Positions 43,726 through 53,648 of a stretch of DNA of 64,000 bases are shown one piece after another. Made by a program: the position numbers and the translations under genes. The notes under the pieces were generated by a model that was not told where the DNA came from, did no database searches, and saw nothing but the letters and a program-made list of their open reading frames with translations. Position 1 is the first letter of the stretch. Each line of letters starts with the position of its first letter. This stretch comes from Muricomes intestini (lineage in GTDB: Bacteria; Bacillota; Clostridia; Lachnospirales; Lachnospiraceae): assembly GCF_004346165.1 (NCBI RefSeq), contig NZ_SLZZ01000006.1:1-64000 (forward strand), read 5' to 3'.

Positions 43726-44919
43726 TTACTCGAAAACTCTTGGAGTTTTCTTTTCTTCCAGTTTTTTTAATACTTCAGCAGGATCTGCGAATTTTGCAAG
43801 GAAGATCATAGCTGCGATGATGTATGGTTTGAAGCTTGCTTCTTTGTACAGAGGATCCCTGTAGCGGTCAAATACGCTTGCATCAACTTCACCTGTCTCA
43901 CAGCTTACGCCTGTGATGTCGGCAGGCAGGCAGTGCAGGTAGAGAGCTTTTCCCTCCTTTGTTGTGGACATAAGTTCTTCTGTACAAGCCCAATCTTTAT
44001 GCTCTGCGTTCTGAGCAAGCAGTTCCTTTTCCAGGGCATTGATTCCTTCAGTGTCACCATTTCCGTAAAGCTCTGTACGTTTTTCCATAGCAGCAAAGGG
44101 AGCCCAGCTCTTTGGATATACAATATCAGCATCTTTGAAGGCTTCTGCCATGTCGTTTGTCTTTGTAAATGAGCCGCCTGATTTCTTGGCATTTTCAGCA
44201 GCAACTTTTTCTACATCCTCAAATACTTCGTATCCTTCAGGATGAGCCAGCACAACATCCATTCCGAAACGGGTCATCAGACCGATAACACCCTGTGGAA
44301 CTGACAGTGGTTTTCCATAAGAAGGAGAGTAAGCCCATGTCATAGCCAGCTTCTTTCCTTTTAGATTATCAACACCGCCGAACTCATGGATAATGTGAAG
44401 CATATCAGCCATAGCCTGGGTCGGGTGGTCAATATCGCACTGCAGGTTTACAAGAGTTGGCTTCTGCTCCAAAATACCGTCTTTGTTTCCCTGTGTTACA
44501 GAGTCAACAACTTCATGCATGTAAGCATTCCCTTTTCCAATGTACATATCATCACGGATACCAATAACATCGGCCATGAAAGAAATCATGTTAGCAGTCT
44601 CACGGACAGTCTCGCCGTGAGCTACCTGAGATTTTCCCTCATCCAGATCCTGTACCTCAAGTCCTAACAGGTTACATGCGGAAGCGAAAGAGAAACGTGT
44701 ACGTGTGGAATTGTCACGGAACAGAGAAATTCCAAGGCCGCTCTCAAATACTTTTGTGGAAATGTTATTTTCTCTCATGAAGCGGAGTGCATCGGCAACT
44801 GTGAAGACAGCTTCCAATTCGTCATCTGTCTTTTCCCATGTCAGGAAAAAATCTCCGTTGTACATTTCTTTGAAGTTCAGGGCATTCAGTTTGTCGATAT
44901 AGTCCTGTAATGTTTTCAT
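43726..44919 (-). CDS. ygeW: YgeW knotted carbamoyltransferase
   Basis: 397 aa, same length as E. coli YgeW. Carbamoyl-phosphate site: FRDNSTRTRFSFASA near residues 70-85 (STRT class). SQVAHGETVRETANM is the family's distinctive 80's loop. HPTQAMAD and LHCLPAD are also present. YgeW is assigned to a small transcarbamylase class whose partner substrate has been reported as an open-chain ureido compound. Here it would release carbamoyl phosphate from a ureido intermediate for ArcC. Start has AGGAGG upstream. Confidence 0.93.
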   Translation of the reverse strand: MKTLQDYIDKLNALNFKEMYNGDFFLTWEKTDDELEAVFTVADALRFMRENNISTKVFESGLGISLFRDNSTRTRFSFASACNLLGLEVQDLDEGKSQVAHGETVRETANMISFMADVIGIRDDMYIGKGNAYMHEVVDSVTQGNKDGILEQKPTLVNLQCDIDHPTQAMADMLHIIHEFGGVDNLKGKKLAMTWAYSPSYGKPLSVPQGVIGLMTRFGMDVVLAHPEGYEVFEDVEKVAAENAKKSGGSFTKTNDMAEAFKDADIVYPKSWAPFAAMEKRTELYGNGDTEGINALEKELLAQNAEHKDWACTEELMSTTKEGKALYLHCLPADITGVSCETGEVDASVFDRYRDPLYKEASFKPYIIAAMIFLAKFADPAEVLKKLEEKKTPRVFE

Positions 44920-44999
44920 ACTAAAAATCCTCCTAATTGTGTTGTTTGAATATTCTGAAAATGGGCCGCAAAAGGGTCAGTCCCCTTTTATGTCCCCTT

Positions 45000-46310
45000 T
45001 TATTTACAATACATTGTGGGCAGTGCGGCATATACAGCAGCACATACTACAAGGTCAGCCTTCCATGTCTTTTCATTTGGTGCATGTGCCTGAGCTTCTG
45101 CTCCGGGTCCGAATCCGATACATGGAATTCCATTTCTTCCCATGATGGACACACCGTTTGTGGAGAATGTCCATTTGTCTGTCAGAGGACGTGCTTTTCT
45201 CATGCTTTCAGTCTCTGTGTTTCCGATTCTTGTTTCACCGTAAAGGTTCTTATAAGCTTCTTCCAGTGCTTTTGTTACTTTGTGATCCTCCGGAATTACC
45301 CATGTGGGGAAGTAACATTCAATCGGATAGGAGAGCCCTGTGTAAGAAGGACGGTCATAGTTGTACATGGAAACTTTTACGTCATCTCCATATTTCTTTA
45401 CACTTGGAAGTGCACGGATTTCATCCAGGCAGCTTTCCCATGTTTCACCTGCTGTCATACGGCGGTCAAGTGATACTGAGCATGAATCGGCAACTGCACA
45501 GCGGCTTGGTGATGTAAAGAAGATTTCGGAAGTAGTAACAGTTCCTCTTCCAAGGAAGTTTGCCTCTTTGTATTCAGAATTATATTTCTCATCCAGCATT
45601 TTTACAAGACCTTTTACTTCTTTGTCGTCTGCCGCATCATTTTCATTTAACGCACGGACATCCTGGAGAATATCGGCCATCTTGTAAATTGCATTGTCAC
45701 CGCGTTCTGGTGCAGATCCGTGACAGGAAACACCCTTCACATCGATGCGGATTTCCATACGTCCGCGCTGTCCGCGGTAGATTCCGCCGTCTGTAGGCTC
45801 TGTAGATACTACAAACTCAGGACGAACCTTATCCTCATTGATGATGTACTGCCAGCAGAGGCCATCACAGTCTTCTTCCTGAACAGTTCCTGTTACGAGA
45901 ACTGTGTACTTGTCACCTAACAATCCCAGGTCCTTCATGATCTTTGCCCCGTATACTGCGGAAACAATACCGCCGCACTGGTCAGAAACCCCACGTCCGC
46001 CTATTTCTTCCTCATTTTCATAGCCTTCATATGGATCAAAGGACCAGTTCTCGATATTGCCGATACCTACAGTGTCGATATGAGCGTCAAATCCGATAAG
46101 CTTTTCGCCTGTTCCCATGTATCCGAGAACATTTCCCTGAGGATCAATTTCTACTTTATCAAATCCGACTTTTCTCATCTCTTCTGCAATGCGGTCGATG
46201 TGAGACTTTTCATCACAGCTCTCGCCTGGGTTTTTAACAATATCCCTGAGGAATTTTGTCATGTCTGCCTGATAACCCTGAGCAGCTTCTTTGATTTTGT
46301 TAAAATCCAT
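45000..46310 (-). CDS. ygeY: YgeY-family M20 hydrolase (selenium-linked)
   Basis: 436 aa from the ATG at 46310 (AAAGGAGAG upstream); upstream in-frame residues look spurious. Zn-binding M20 motifs: [28 protein letters not shown], and the C-terminal [15 protein letters not shown] with the terminal His. This is the YgeY-type hydrolase that co-occurs with selenium-dependent Mo hydroxylases. The likely reaction is removal of a carbamoyl or amide from a ureido or diaminopropionate derivative in purine-ring breakdown. The gene lies between ygeX and ygeW as in E. coli. Confidence 0.92.
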   Translation of the reverse strand: MDFNKIKEAAQGYQADMTKFLRDIVKNPGESCDEKSHIDRIAEEMRKVGFDKVEIDPQGNVLGYMGTGEKLIGFDAHIDTVGIGNIENWSFDPYEGYENEEEIGGRGVSDQCGGIVSAVYGAKIMKDLGLLGDKYTVLVTGTVQEEDCDGLCWQYIINEDKVRPEFVVSTEPTDGGIYRGQRGRMEIRIDVKGVSCHGSAPERGDNAIYKMADILQDVRALNENDAADDKEVKGLVKMLDEKYNSEYKEANFLGRGTVTTSEIFFTSPSRCAVADSCSVSLDRRMTAGETWESCLDEIRALPSVKKYGDDVKVSMYNYDRPSYTGLSYPIECYFPTWVIPEDHKVTKALEEAYKNLYGETRIGNTETESMRKARPLTDKWTFSTNGVSIMGRNGIPCIGFGPGAEAQAHAPNEKTWKADLVVCAAVYAALPTMYCK

Positions 46311-46398
46311 AATAATCTCTCCTTTTAAAAAATTAGGTTTACAAGTTTCTTCTAACTTATACATAAATATAGGTAAAAATTGTCTTTACATGGATTGG

Positions 46399-47604
46399 TT
46401 AACGGCTGTTTCCACCCCAGACAATAGATTCATATCTCTCTGGGTCTGTATCTCCCTCAGTAGAGAAGAGCAGTACTTTGGAACTTTCGTCCAGTCCAAG
46501 ATGCTCTCTTAACTCTTTGTACTCATCCATGCACATAATACATGAGAGCGCACCGAATGGCGCTGCACCTGATTCTCCCGATGTAACAGGTGAATCACCC
46601 TTTACCGGAGCCGCCAGCATACGCATTCCTCTTGCAGCCACCCAATCCGGTGCAGCCACGAATGAATCTACATGGTTCTTTAAAATATCCCATGAAATAG
46701 TATTAGGTTCGCCGCATGCAAGACCTGCCATGATAGTAACCATGTCTCCGTCTACAATCTGAAGTTCTCCGGTGCCTAAAGCAGCGCCTTTGTAGAGACA
46801 TGCGGCAGCCTCTGCTTCGACAACAATCACTTTCGGCGGATTCTCAGGATAGCGGTTCGCAAAGTAACCTTGCACTGCTCCGGCAAGAGAGCCTACACCT
46901 GCCTGGATAAATACGTGAGTGGGCCTCTCGCAGCCAAAGTCATCCAATTGTTCGTTAGCTTCGCTGGCCATTGTTCCATATCCCTGCATAATCCATGCCG
47001 GGATTTCTTCGTATCCGTCCCATGCAGTATCCTGTACCATAATTCCATGCTCTGTTTTATTAGCCAGATCGTTGGCCATACGTACACATTCGTCGTAATT
47101 ATATTCTTCGATGGTTGCCTGGGCACCTTCTGCAAGAATGTTGTTCAGACGGGTCTGTGTTGTTCCCTTTGGCATCAGAACTACACATTTCTGTCCCAAT
47201 TTGTTGGCAGCCCATGCAACACCGCGTCCGTGATTTCCATCTGTAGCTGTGAAGAAGGTTGCCTGTCCAAAAGTCTTTCTCAGTTCATCAGAAGTCAGTA
47301 CGTTGTAAGGAAGCTCAGAAACGTCCTTGCCTACCTGCTGTGCAATGTAGCGGGCCATTGCAAAAGAACCTCCCAGTACCTTGAAAGCGTTTAGACCGAA
47401 TCTGTAAGACTCATCTTTTACATATACTTCCTTTAGTCCGAGTCTCCCGGCCATCTTGTCAAGCTTAACAAGGGGAGTAATGCTGTACTGAGGAAAACTC
47501 TCGTGGAAAGCTCTTGCTTTTTCCACCTCATCAAGTGCCATAACCTTAAGCTGTGAATCCTCTGTTTTGGGCATATGGTTTACTGCCCATTTGATTGTTT
47601 CCAT
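46399..47604 (-). CDS. ygeX: 2,3-diaminopropionate ammonia-lyase
   Basis: 401 aa, fold-type II PLP enzyme; E. coli YgeX is about 398 aa. The PLP Lys lies in FGLNAFKVLGG (~residue 77). TDGNHGRGVAW, GVGSLAGAVQGY and CGEPNTISW are family motifs. It splits 2,3-diaminopropionate to pyruvate and two ammonia via 2-aminoacrylate. It is the terminal carbon-recovery step of the pathway and the first enzyme gene of the leftward operon. AAAGGAGG precedes the start. Confidence 0.93.
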   Translation of the reverse strand: METIKWAVNHMPKTEDSQLKVMALDEVEKARAFHESFPQYSITPLVKLDKMAGRLGLKEVYVKDESYRFGLNAFKVLGGSFAMARYIAQQVGKDVSELPYNVLTSDELRKTFGQATFFTATDGNHGRGVAWAANKLGQKCVVLMPKGTTQTRLNNILAEGAQATIEEYNYDECVRMANDLANKTEHGIMVQDTAWDGYEEIPAWIMQGYGTMASEANEQLDDFGCERPTHVFIQAGVGSLAGAVQGYFANRYPENPPKVIVVEAEAAACLYKGAALGTGELQIVDGDMVTIMAGLACGEPNTISWDILKNHVDSFVAAPDWVAARGMRMLAAPVKGDSPVTSGESGAAPFGALSCIMCMDEYKELREHLGLDESSKVLLFSTEGDTDPERYESIVWGGNSR

Positions 47605-47627
47605 GTGTTAAAAACCTCCTTTTTGTA

Positions 47628-48275
47628 CTACTTGCCTGCGTCCATGTAACTGTAAAGTGTAAATTTTGAAATACCTAAAAGTGAAGCAATCTTGTCCCCG
47701 GACTTGGTAATCAAGAAAGCACCTGCGTCATTTAAATAATGTACGACTGCCACCTTGTCATCCTTATTCATCAGGGCAACGGGTTTGCCGACCAGAGCCA
47801 GAGCCTGTTCAATCAACATGTCTAATAACTCATTTACATTGTGGGTGATTTTTTGTGGCTGACGGGTTCCGGATTCGGATTCCTTTTCCGGTTCTGTGTC
47901 GGTTAATGACCCAATAGCAGTCTGGGCAGTGAGCAGTGCTGTGATATCGTAGTTCAGAGAAAAAATGTAGGCGATACGATTGTCATCCCCCCGGATGTAC
48001 ATTGTACTGGACTTTAAAATCCGTCCGTCCTCTGTCTTAGTGAGATAGGAAAGACGGTCCTGAATCTTTGAGGGCTCCCGGCTTAATGTCTCCAGAACAA
48101 CACTGGAAGGCCCGTCACCCGGCTTTCTGTTGGAAATGTATCCGTTTTCAATGTAAACAACAGAATGTTCCAACTCTTTTCTTGTTAAATCATGAATGAC
48201 AATCTCACATGAGCTCCCGAATTGCACGGCAAGTCCGTGGGCAAGCTGTTTTAATAAATCTAGTCTGCGGCCCAA
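47628..48275 (-). CDS. YheO-like PAS/HTH transcriptional regulator
   Basis: 215 aa from the TTG at 48275, which has AAGGAGG 8 bp upstream; the in-frame ATG at 48341 lacks a ribosome site. The N-terminal YheO-like PAS domain (LDLLKQLAHGLAVQFGSSCE to YIFSLNYDITALL, ~120 residues) is followed by a linker and a C-terminal HTH (LNDAGAFLITKSGDKIASLL then GISKFTLYSYMDAG). This type of regulator is found beside purine/amino-acid catabolic clusters. It is divergent from ssnA and the operator-like palindrome at 48375 lies between them, so it probably controls both operons. Confidence 0.8.
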   Translation of the reverse strand: MGRRLDLLKQLAHGLAVQFGSSCEIVIHDLTRKELEHSVVYIENGYISNRKPGDGPSSVVLETLSREPSKIQDRLSYLTKTEDGRILKSSTMYIRGDDNRIAYIFSLNYDITALLTAQTAIGSLTDTEPEKESESGTRQPQKITHNVNELLDMLIEQALALVGKPVALMNKDDKVAVVHYLNDAGAFLITKSGDKIASLLGISKFTLYSYMDAGK

Positions 48276-48374
48276 AATGTTCGCCTCCTTCGTATGTGGA
48301 CTCCAGGATATTTCCTGAAAACTTTTTGCTTCTAAAAGCATGATATCATTAAAAAAAAATTAAATCAATACTTT

Positions 48375-48413
48375 TTCTAAAAAATTTTTAGGCAACCTAA
48401 TTTTTTTTTAGAA
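48375..48413. promoter_or_regulatory. Operator-like palindrome between divergent operons
   Basis: TTCTAAAAAATTTTTAGG, then 3 nt (CAA), then CCTAATTTTTTTTTAGAA: an 18-bp inverted repeat with 15 matches. A second GGACAACCTAA at ~48520 repeats its core GGCAACCTAA nearer to ssnA. It is a likely binding site for the YheO-like regulator. Confidence 0.5.
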
Positions 48414-48547
48414 TAAATATTGCAATCCAGTTATATTAATGTTATTGTATATTTATAAATATAAAAGAGTCGTTCAAAGAGTCTAAAAATGCGCAGCACA
48501 TACGCGGGTATCTAGTTGGACAACCTAAAGAAAAGGAGGAAGAAATT

Positions 48548-49879
48548 ATGCTGATTTTAGGGAATGGCAGGGTAATTACAAGAGATGTCAAAAATCCGTA
48601 TCTGGAAAACGGCGCAGTAGCCATTGATGGGGCAACGATTAAGAAGGTGGGGAGCCTGGATGATGTCCGGGCAGCTTATCCCCGCGCAGAATTTATGGAT
48701 GTGAAGGGAAAACTGATCATGCCTGCATTTATTAACACCCACGAGCATATTTACAGCGCTTTTGCAAGGGGACTTTCTATTAAAGGATACTCCCCGGATG
48801 GCTTTTTAGAAATCTTGGATGGGCAATGGTGGACAATTGACAGGAATCTTACATTGGAGGACACATACTTAAGTGCTATGGCAACGTATATCGACTGCAT
48901 TAAGAACGGTGTGACAACAATTTTTGATCACCATGCAAGCTTTGGCGCCATCCGAGATTCTCTGTTCCACATTGAAAAGGCGGCAAAAGAGACAGGAGTG
49001 CGCTCCTGCCTGTGCTACGAGGTTTCTGACAGGGACGGCAAGGAAAAAGCAAAAGATTCTGTTATAGAGAACGCAGAATTCATTAAGCACGCATTAAAAG
49101 ATAACACCGGAATGATTGCCGGCATGATGGGAATGCACGCCCAGTTTACAATTTCCGACGAGACAATGGAGCTGGCAGCTGCGAATAAACCGGATGGAGT
49201 TGGATACCATATTCATGTTGCCGAAGGAATTGAAGATTTACATCACTGCCTGAAGCATTACGGCAAAAGAATCGTGGACAGACTGTATGATTGGGACATA
49301 TTGGGTGAGAAGACTCTGCTTGGACATTGTATTTATGTCAATAAGCATGAGATGGACCTGATAAAAGATACCAATACTATGGTAGTGCACAACCCGGAAT
49401 CCAACATGGGCAATGCCTGCGGCTGCCCTCCGACTATGGAACTCGTACACAAGGGAATTTTGACAGGGCTCGGCACAGACGGGTATACCCACGATATGAT
49501 AGAGTCCTGGAAGGTAGCTAATATTCTTCATAAACATCATTTATGCGATGCCGGGGCTGCATGGGCAGAGGTTCCCCAGATGCTTTTTGAAGGAAATCCA
49601 CAGATTGCAAACCGCTATTTTGAGCAGAAGCTGGGAGTTCTGGAAGAAGGTGCAGCAGCCGATGTAATCGTGATGAATTACGACCCGCTGACACCCTTTG
49701 GAGCAGACAACTGCAACGGGCATATCCTGTTCGGTATGAATGGAAGAGACGTAGTAACTACAGTGGCCAATGGAAAAATCCTCATGAAAGACCGTGAATT
49801 GCAGCACATTGACGAAGCAAAAGTAATGGCAGACTGCAGACAGGCAGCCGGTGCCCTGGCAAAAAGGATAAATGGATAA
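48548..49879 (+). CDS. ssnA: SsnA putative aminohydrolase
   Basis: 443 aa, near the E. coli SsnA length of ~442. Amidohydrolase metal motifs: NTHEHIYSAFARGL near residue 65, GYHIHVAEG, GHCIYVN and GLGTDGYTHDM. SsnA is part of the selenium-dependent hydroxylase cluster and is thought to open or deaminate a purine-derived ring. AAAGGAGG precedes the start; it begins the rightward operon of accessory and redox genes. Confidence 0.92.
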   Translation: MLILGNGRVITRDVKNPYLENGAVAIDGATIKKVGSLDDVRAAYPRAEFMDVKGKLIMPAFINTHEHIYSAFARGLSIKGYSPDGFLEILDGQWWTIDRNLTLEDTYLSAMATYIDCIKNGVTTIFDHHASFGAIRDSLFHIEKAAKETGVRSCLCYEVSDRDGKEKAKDSVIENAEFIKHALKDNTGMIAGMMGMHAQFTISDETMELAAANKPDGVGYHIHVAEGIEDLHHCLKHYGKRIVDRLYDWDILGEKTLLGHCIYVNKHEMDLIKDTNTMVVHNPESNMGNACGCPPTMELVHKGILTGLGTDGYTHDMIESWKVANILHKHHLCDAGAAWAEVPQMLFEGNPQIANRYFEQKLGVLEEGAAADVIVMNYDPLTPFGADNCNGHILFGMNGRDVVTTVANGKILMKDRELQHIDEAKVMADCRQAAGALAKRING

Positions 49880-49892
49880 AGGAGGATACACA

Positions 49893-52886
49893 ATGAGTGA
49901 CATTATGACCCCGATTCCTTTCGGGCAATTGGTAGATTGGATTTTAGAGGAACACAAGAACCACGGCACGGTATTTGGAGAACATCATGCATACCATGCA
50001 GATGAAAAGTATAACAGGACGATCTTTGGACGTCCTCTTGAAACACCGGTGGGGCCGGCAGCAGGCCCTCACACACAGTTGGCCCAAAACGTGGTGGCAG
50101 CCTACTACACAGGCAGCCGTTTCTTTGAACTGAAGACTGTTCAGGTTATGGACGGTGCCGAACTGGCGGCATGTGTAAACAAACCCTGTATCGCAGCGGT
50201 AGACGAGTGTTACAACTGTGAGTGGTCTACGGAGCTTTATGTTCCTCAGGCTATGGAAGAGTATATCAAGGCATGGTTCTTGCTGAAGGTTATTTCAAAG
50301 GAATTTGGCCTTGGGAGTATGGATGGGTTTCAGTTCAATATCAGTGTGGGATATGACCTGGAAGGGATTAAGTCTGAGAAGATTGACAATTTCCTCAATA
50401 CAATGAAGGAAGCAAAAGATTCAGAAATTTTCCGCTCCTGCAGGCAGTATCTGCTGGACAATGTGGACAGGTTACAGAATGTTACGAAGGAGGATATTGA
50501 GAATATCCAGTCCGATATCTGCAATTCCGTGACAATTTCTACTCTGCACGGATGTCCTCCCCAGGAGATCGAGAAAATCGCTATGTACCTGATTACAGAA
50601 AAAGGGTTCCATACCTTCATTAAATGTAATCCTACATTATTAGGGTATGAATTTGCCAGAAAGACAATGGACGAGATGGGATACGACTATATCGCATTTG
50701 GTGATTTCCATTTTAAAGATGACTTACAGTATGAAGATGCAGTGCCGATGCTGACACGTCTCATGAAAGTCTGTGAAGAAAGAAATCTGGAATTTGGTGT
50801 TAAAATTACAAATACATTCCCGGTAGACGTAAAGCAGAACGAGCTGCCGAGCGAAGAGATGTATATGTCTGGAAAATCGCTGTATCCGTTGTCTATTTCT
50901 CTGGCTGCAAAGCTTGCAAAAGAATTTAATGGAAAACTTCGTATTTCCTATTCAGGCGGTGCGGACTATTTCAATATTAAGGGAATTGTAGATGCAGGGA
51001 TCTGGCCGGTTACACTGGCAACTACAGTGCTCAAGCCGGGCGGGTATGAAAGAATAATTCAGGTTGCTAAAGAAACAGAGACAGAGAATGCTTCATTTGA
51101 AGGTGTCAGCGCAGAGGCCGCTCAGAAACTGGCCGAAGATGCAAAGGTTAATCCTTACCATGTAAAAGCAATTAAGCCTCTTCCGACCCGTAAGGTAGAC
51201 AGAAAATTGCCGCTGTTAGATTGCTTTATTGCTCCCTGTAAGGATGGATGTCCAATCAACCAGGATATTCCGGAATATTTGAGACTTACAAGCGAAGGCA
51301 GGTACGAAGAGGCCATGGAGGTGATTACAGATAAAAACCCATTGCCGTTTATTACAGGAACAATCTGTGCTCACAATTGTATGACAAAATGTACCCGCAA
51401 TTTCTACGAGGACCCGGTACACATCAGGAACGTGAAACTGGTAGCGGCAGAAAACGGCTATGATGCATGGATTAAGAAAGTCACCCCGTATCCAATCACA
51501 AAAGAAGGGAAGGCAGCAGTTGTGGGCGGCGGTCCGGCCGGCATGGCGGCGGCATATTTCCTGAGAAGAGCAGGAATGAAAGTCACTCTGTTTGAGCAGC
51601 ATGACTCTTTGGGCGGTGTACCCCGCCATGTTATCTCTGGATTTAGGATGACAAAGGAAGCCATCGACAAAGATGCGGCAATTATAGATGCTGTGGGCGT
51701 GGATGTGCAGTACAACACAAGGATAGAAAGCGTAAAGGAACTACAGGACAAAGGCTATACTTCCGTAATCCTTGCAATCGGCGCATCTAAACCGGGTACA
51801 TTGAAGCTGGAGGAAGGCGAGACCGTAAATGCGATTGACTTCCTTACAAAATTTAAAGAGACAGATGGAAACTTTGATGCGGGAAAACATGTGGTTGTCA
51901 TCGGCGGCGGAAATACTGCAATGGATGCTGCAAGAGCAGCAAAGATGACAAAAGGTGTGGAGACTTCTTCTCTTGTGTACAGGAGAACAAAACGCTTTAT
52001 GCCTGCCGACGAGGAAGAATTGATTATGGCTCTTGAAGATGGAGTAGAGTTTAAAGAGCTGCTCTCACCGGTCAAACTGGTAAACGGGGTTCTCACATGC
52101 AAGGTTATGAAGCTTGGGGATTATGATGCCTCCGGAAGAAGAGGTGTGGTCGAGACGGATGAAACCCGGGAAGTACCGGCAGATACAGTTGTCGTTGCAG
52201 TGGGCGAGAAAGTGGAGACAGAATTCTACCAGGCAAATGGGATCCACGTAAATGAGCGCGGAAAAGCTCTTGTAAATGAAGAGACAAATGAGACAAATGT
52301 AGACGGTGTCTATGTTGCAGGCGACGGTCTCAGCGGTCCGGCCACCATTGTGGAAGGTATCCGCGACGGAAAGAGGGCGGCAGAAGCCATTATCGGAAAA
52401 GTTCTCTCCAAAAACCAGCATATTCAGGCACCGGAGGAACAGGTTTACGCAAAGGAAGGCATCCTGAAAGTTACTCAGACAGGAAAAGAAGAAGGAGAGC
52501 GCTGTATTTCTTGCTCCAGTATCTGTGAAAACTGTGTCGAGGTATGTCCAAACCGTGCAAATGTTTCCATCCAGGTTCCGGGAATGCTCCAGCATCAGAT
52601 TATCCACATAGATTACATGTGCAATGAGTGTGGTAATTGTGAAAGCTTCTGTCCATATCTGAGCGCTCCGTATAAAGATAAGTTTACCCTTTTTGCAAAA
52701 GCAAAAGATATGGAAGACAGCACAAATGAAGGATTTGCAGTACTGGATGCAGATAAGCTTATATGCCAGGTAAGATACCTGGGAGATATCTTTACATGGA
52801 CAAAGGGAGAGGAGACAAAACTTCCTGCCGGGCTCCAGCAGCTTATGGAAACTGTAATCCAGGATTATTCATTTTATTTAATGTAA
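49893..52886 (+). CDS. ygfK: YgfK, Fe-S/FAD oxidoreductase subunit (putative selenate reductase)
   Basis: 997 aa from the ATG at 49893 (AAAGGAGG upstream); E. coli YgfK is ~1032 aa. N-terminal half: dihydropyrimidine dehydrogenase/PreA-like TIM-barrel features (GRPLETPVGPAAGPHTQLAQ). Middle: CKDGC and CAHNCMTKC iron-sulfur Cys, then FAD motif VVGGGPAGMAAAYFLRRAG and a second nucleotide fold VVIGGGNTAMDAARAAK. C-terminus: two [4Fe-4S] motifs (CSSICENCVEVCP; CNECGNCESFCP). It likely supplies electrons to the Se/Mo hydroxylase in purine degradation. The historical selenate-reductase label is doubtful. Confidence 0.92.
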   Translation: MSDIMTPIPFGQLVDWILEEHKNHGTVFGEHHAYHADEKYNRTIFGRPLETPVGPAAGPHTQLAQNVVAAYYTGSRFFELKTVQVMDGAELAACVNKPCIAAVDECYNCEWSTELYVPQAMEEYIKAWFLLKVISKEFGLGSMDGFQFNISVGYDLEGIKSEKIDNFLNTMKEAKDSEIFRSCRQYLLDNVDRLQNVTKEDIENIQSDICNSVTISTLHGCPPQEIEKIAMYLITEKGFHTFIKCNPTLLGYEFARKTMDEMGYDYIAFGDFHFKDDLQYEDAVPMLTRLMKVCEERNLEFGVKITNTFPVDVKQNELPSEEMYMSGKSLYPLSISLAAKLAKEFNGKLRISYSGGADYFNIKGIVDAGIWPVTLATTVLKPGGYERIIQVAKETETENASFEGVSAEAAQKLAEDAKVNPYHVKAIKPLPTRKVDRKLPLLDCFIAPCKDGCPINQDIPEYLRLTSEGRYEEAMEVITDKNPLPFITGTICAHNCMTKCTRNFYEDPVHIRNVKLVAAENGYDAWIKKVTPYPITKEGKAAVVGGGPAGMAAAYFLRRAGMKVTLFEQHDSLGGVPRHVISGFRMTKEAIDKDAAIIDAVGVDVQYNTRIESVKELQDKGYTSVILAIGASKPGTLKLEEGETVNAIDFLTKFKETDGNFDAGKHVVVIGGGNTAMDAARAAKMTKGVETSSLVYRRTKRFMPADEEELIMALEDGVEFKELLSPVKLVNGVLTCKVMKLGDYDASGRRGVVETDETREVPADTVVVAVGEKVETEFYQANGIHVNERGKALVNEETNETNVDGVYVAGDGLSGPATIVEGIRDGKRAAEAIIGKVLSKNQHIQAPEEQVYAKEGILKVTQTGKEEGERCISCSSICENCVEVCPNRANVSIQVPGMLQHQIIHIDYMCNECGNCESFCPYLSAPYKDKFTLFAKAKDMEDSTNEGFAVLDADKLICQVRYLGDIFTWTKGEETKLPAGLQQLMETVIQDYSFYLM

Positions 52887-52892
52887 GAGCCA

Positions 52893-53648
52893 ATGATAAA
52901 ATCATATCTGGAAGGCGTTTTGAAAGACCAGTCCTCTCTGCTTTGTGCACTGGGGCTGGAAGCTATAAAAAATCCTGTCGTTTCCGTAGTGGGGGCAGGA
53001 GGAAAAACAACAACAATCAAAAGAGCGGCGGAAGAGTACAGACGAAAAGGGATTCCTGTCATTGTTACAACAACGACGCACATGATGGCAGAGAATCAGC
53101 CCTGGTTTTTGCTGACTTCCTCTCTGGATGAAGTGAGGGAGATACTGAAGCGGGAAGGCATGGTCTGGGTTGGCCGTCAAAATGAGTCCGGAAAGATGCG
53201 GGCGCCTTCTTCGGAGCTGATGCATCAGCTCCTGAACTTAGGCTGCCCGGTTCTGATAGAGGCGGACGGCGCCCGGCACCTTCCGCTGAAAATCCCGGCG
53301 GATCACGAACCGGTAATACTTTCGGAGACGACACATGTAGTCAATGTATATGGATTGGATGCTTTAGGGAAAACTTTTGAAGAAATATGTTTTCGATCAG
53401 ACATTGCTACACGCCTGCTCAGAAAAAAGGAGACCGACCTGGTTACAGAAGAGGATATTGTTAGATTGGCATTTAACAACCTGGCGGGACAAAAAGGAGT
53501 TACAGCCTCTATGTCATACCAGGTTGTTTTAAATAAGGCAGACATTCCTGAAAGAGAAGCAGCAGCTCTCGCTATCTGCAAATTTTCTGAGAAAAAAGGC
53601 AAAATGAAGCTGACGGTGACATCGAGAGAAGGACAGACACAAAAATGA
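52893..53648 (+). CDS. yqeC: YqeC selenium-dependent hydroxylase accessory protein
   Basis: 251 aa; E. coli YqeC ~256 aa. The P-loop near residue 31 (VVGAGGKTTTIKRAAEEY) is the family hallmark. KMRAPSSELMH, LIEADGARHLPLKIP and the late VVLNKADIPE complete the NTPase features. It is a GTPase/ATPase-like maturation factor thought to help insert selenium or modify the Mo cofactor. It overlaps yqeB by 4 bp. The ribosome site is weak, in keeping with coupling to ygfK. Confidence 0.9.
   Translation: MIKSYLEGVLKDQSSLLCALGLEAIKNPVVSVVGAGGKTTTIKRAAEEYRRKGIPVIVTTTTHMMAENQPWFLLTSSLDEVREILKREGMVWVGRQNESGKMRAPSSELMHQLLNLGCPVLIEADGARHLPLKIPADHEPVILSETTHVVNVYGLDALGKTFEEICFRSDIATRLLRKKETDLVTEEDIVRLAFNNLAGQKGVTASMSYQVVLNKADIPEREAAALAICKFSEKKGKMKLTVTSREGQTQK

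Noticed and set aside
44937-45473. 178-codon open frame on the plus strand
   Set aside because: It lies over ygeY on the other strand, which is conserved; Cys/Ser/Phe-rich shadow.
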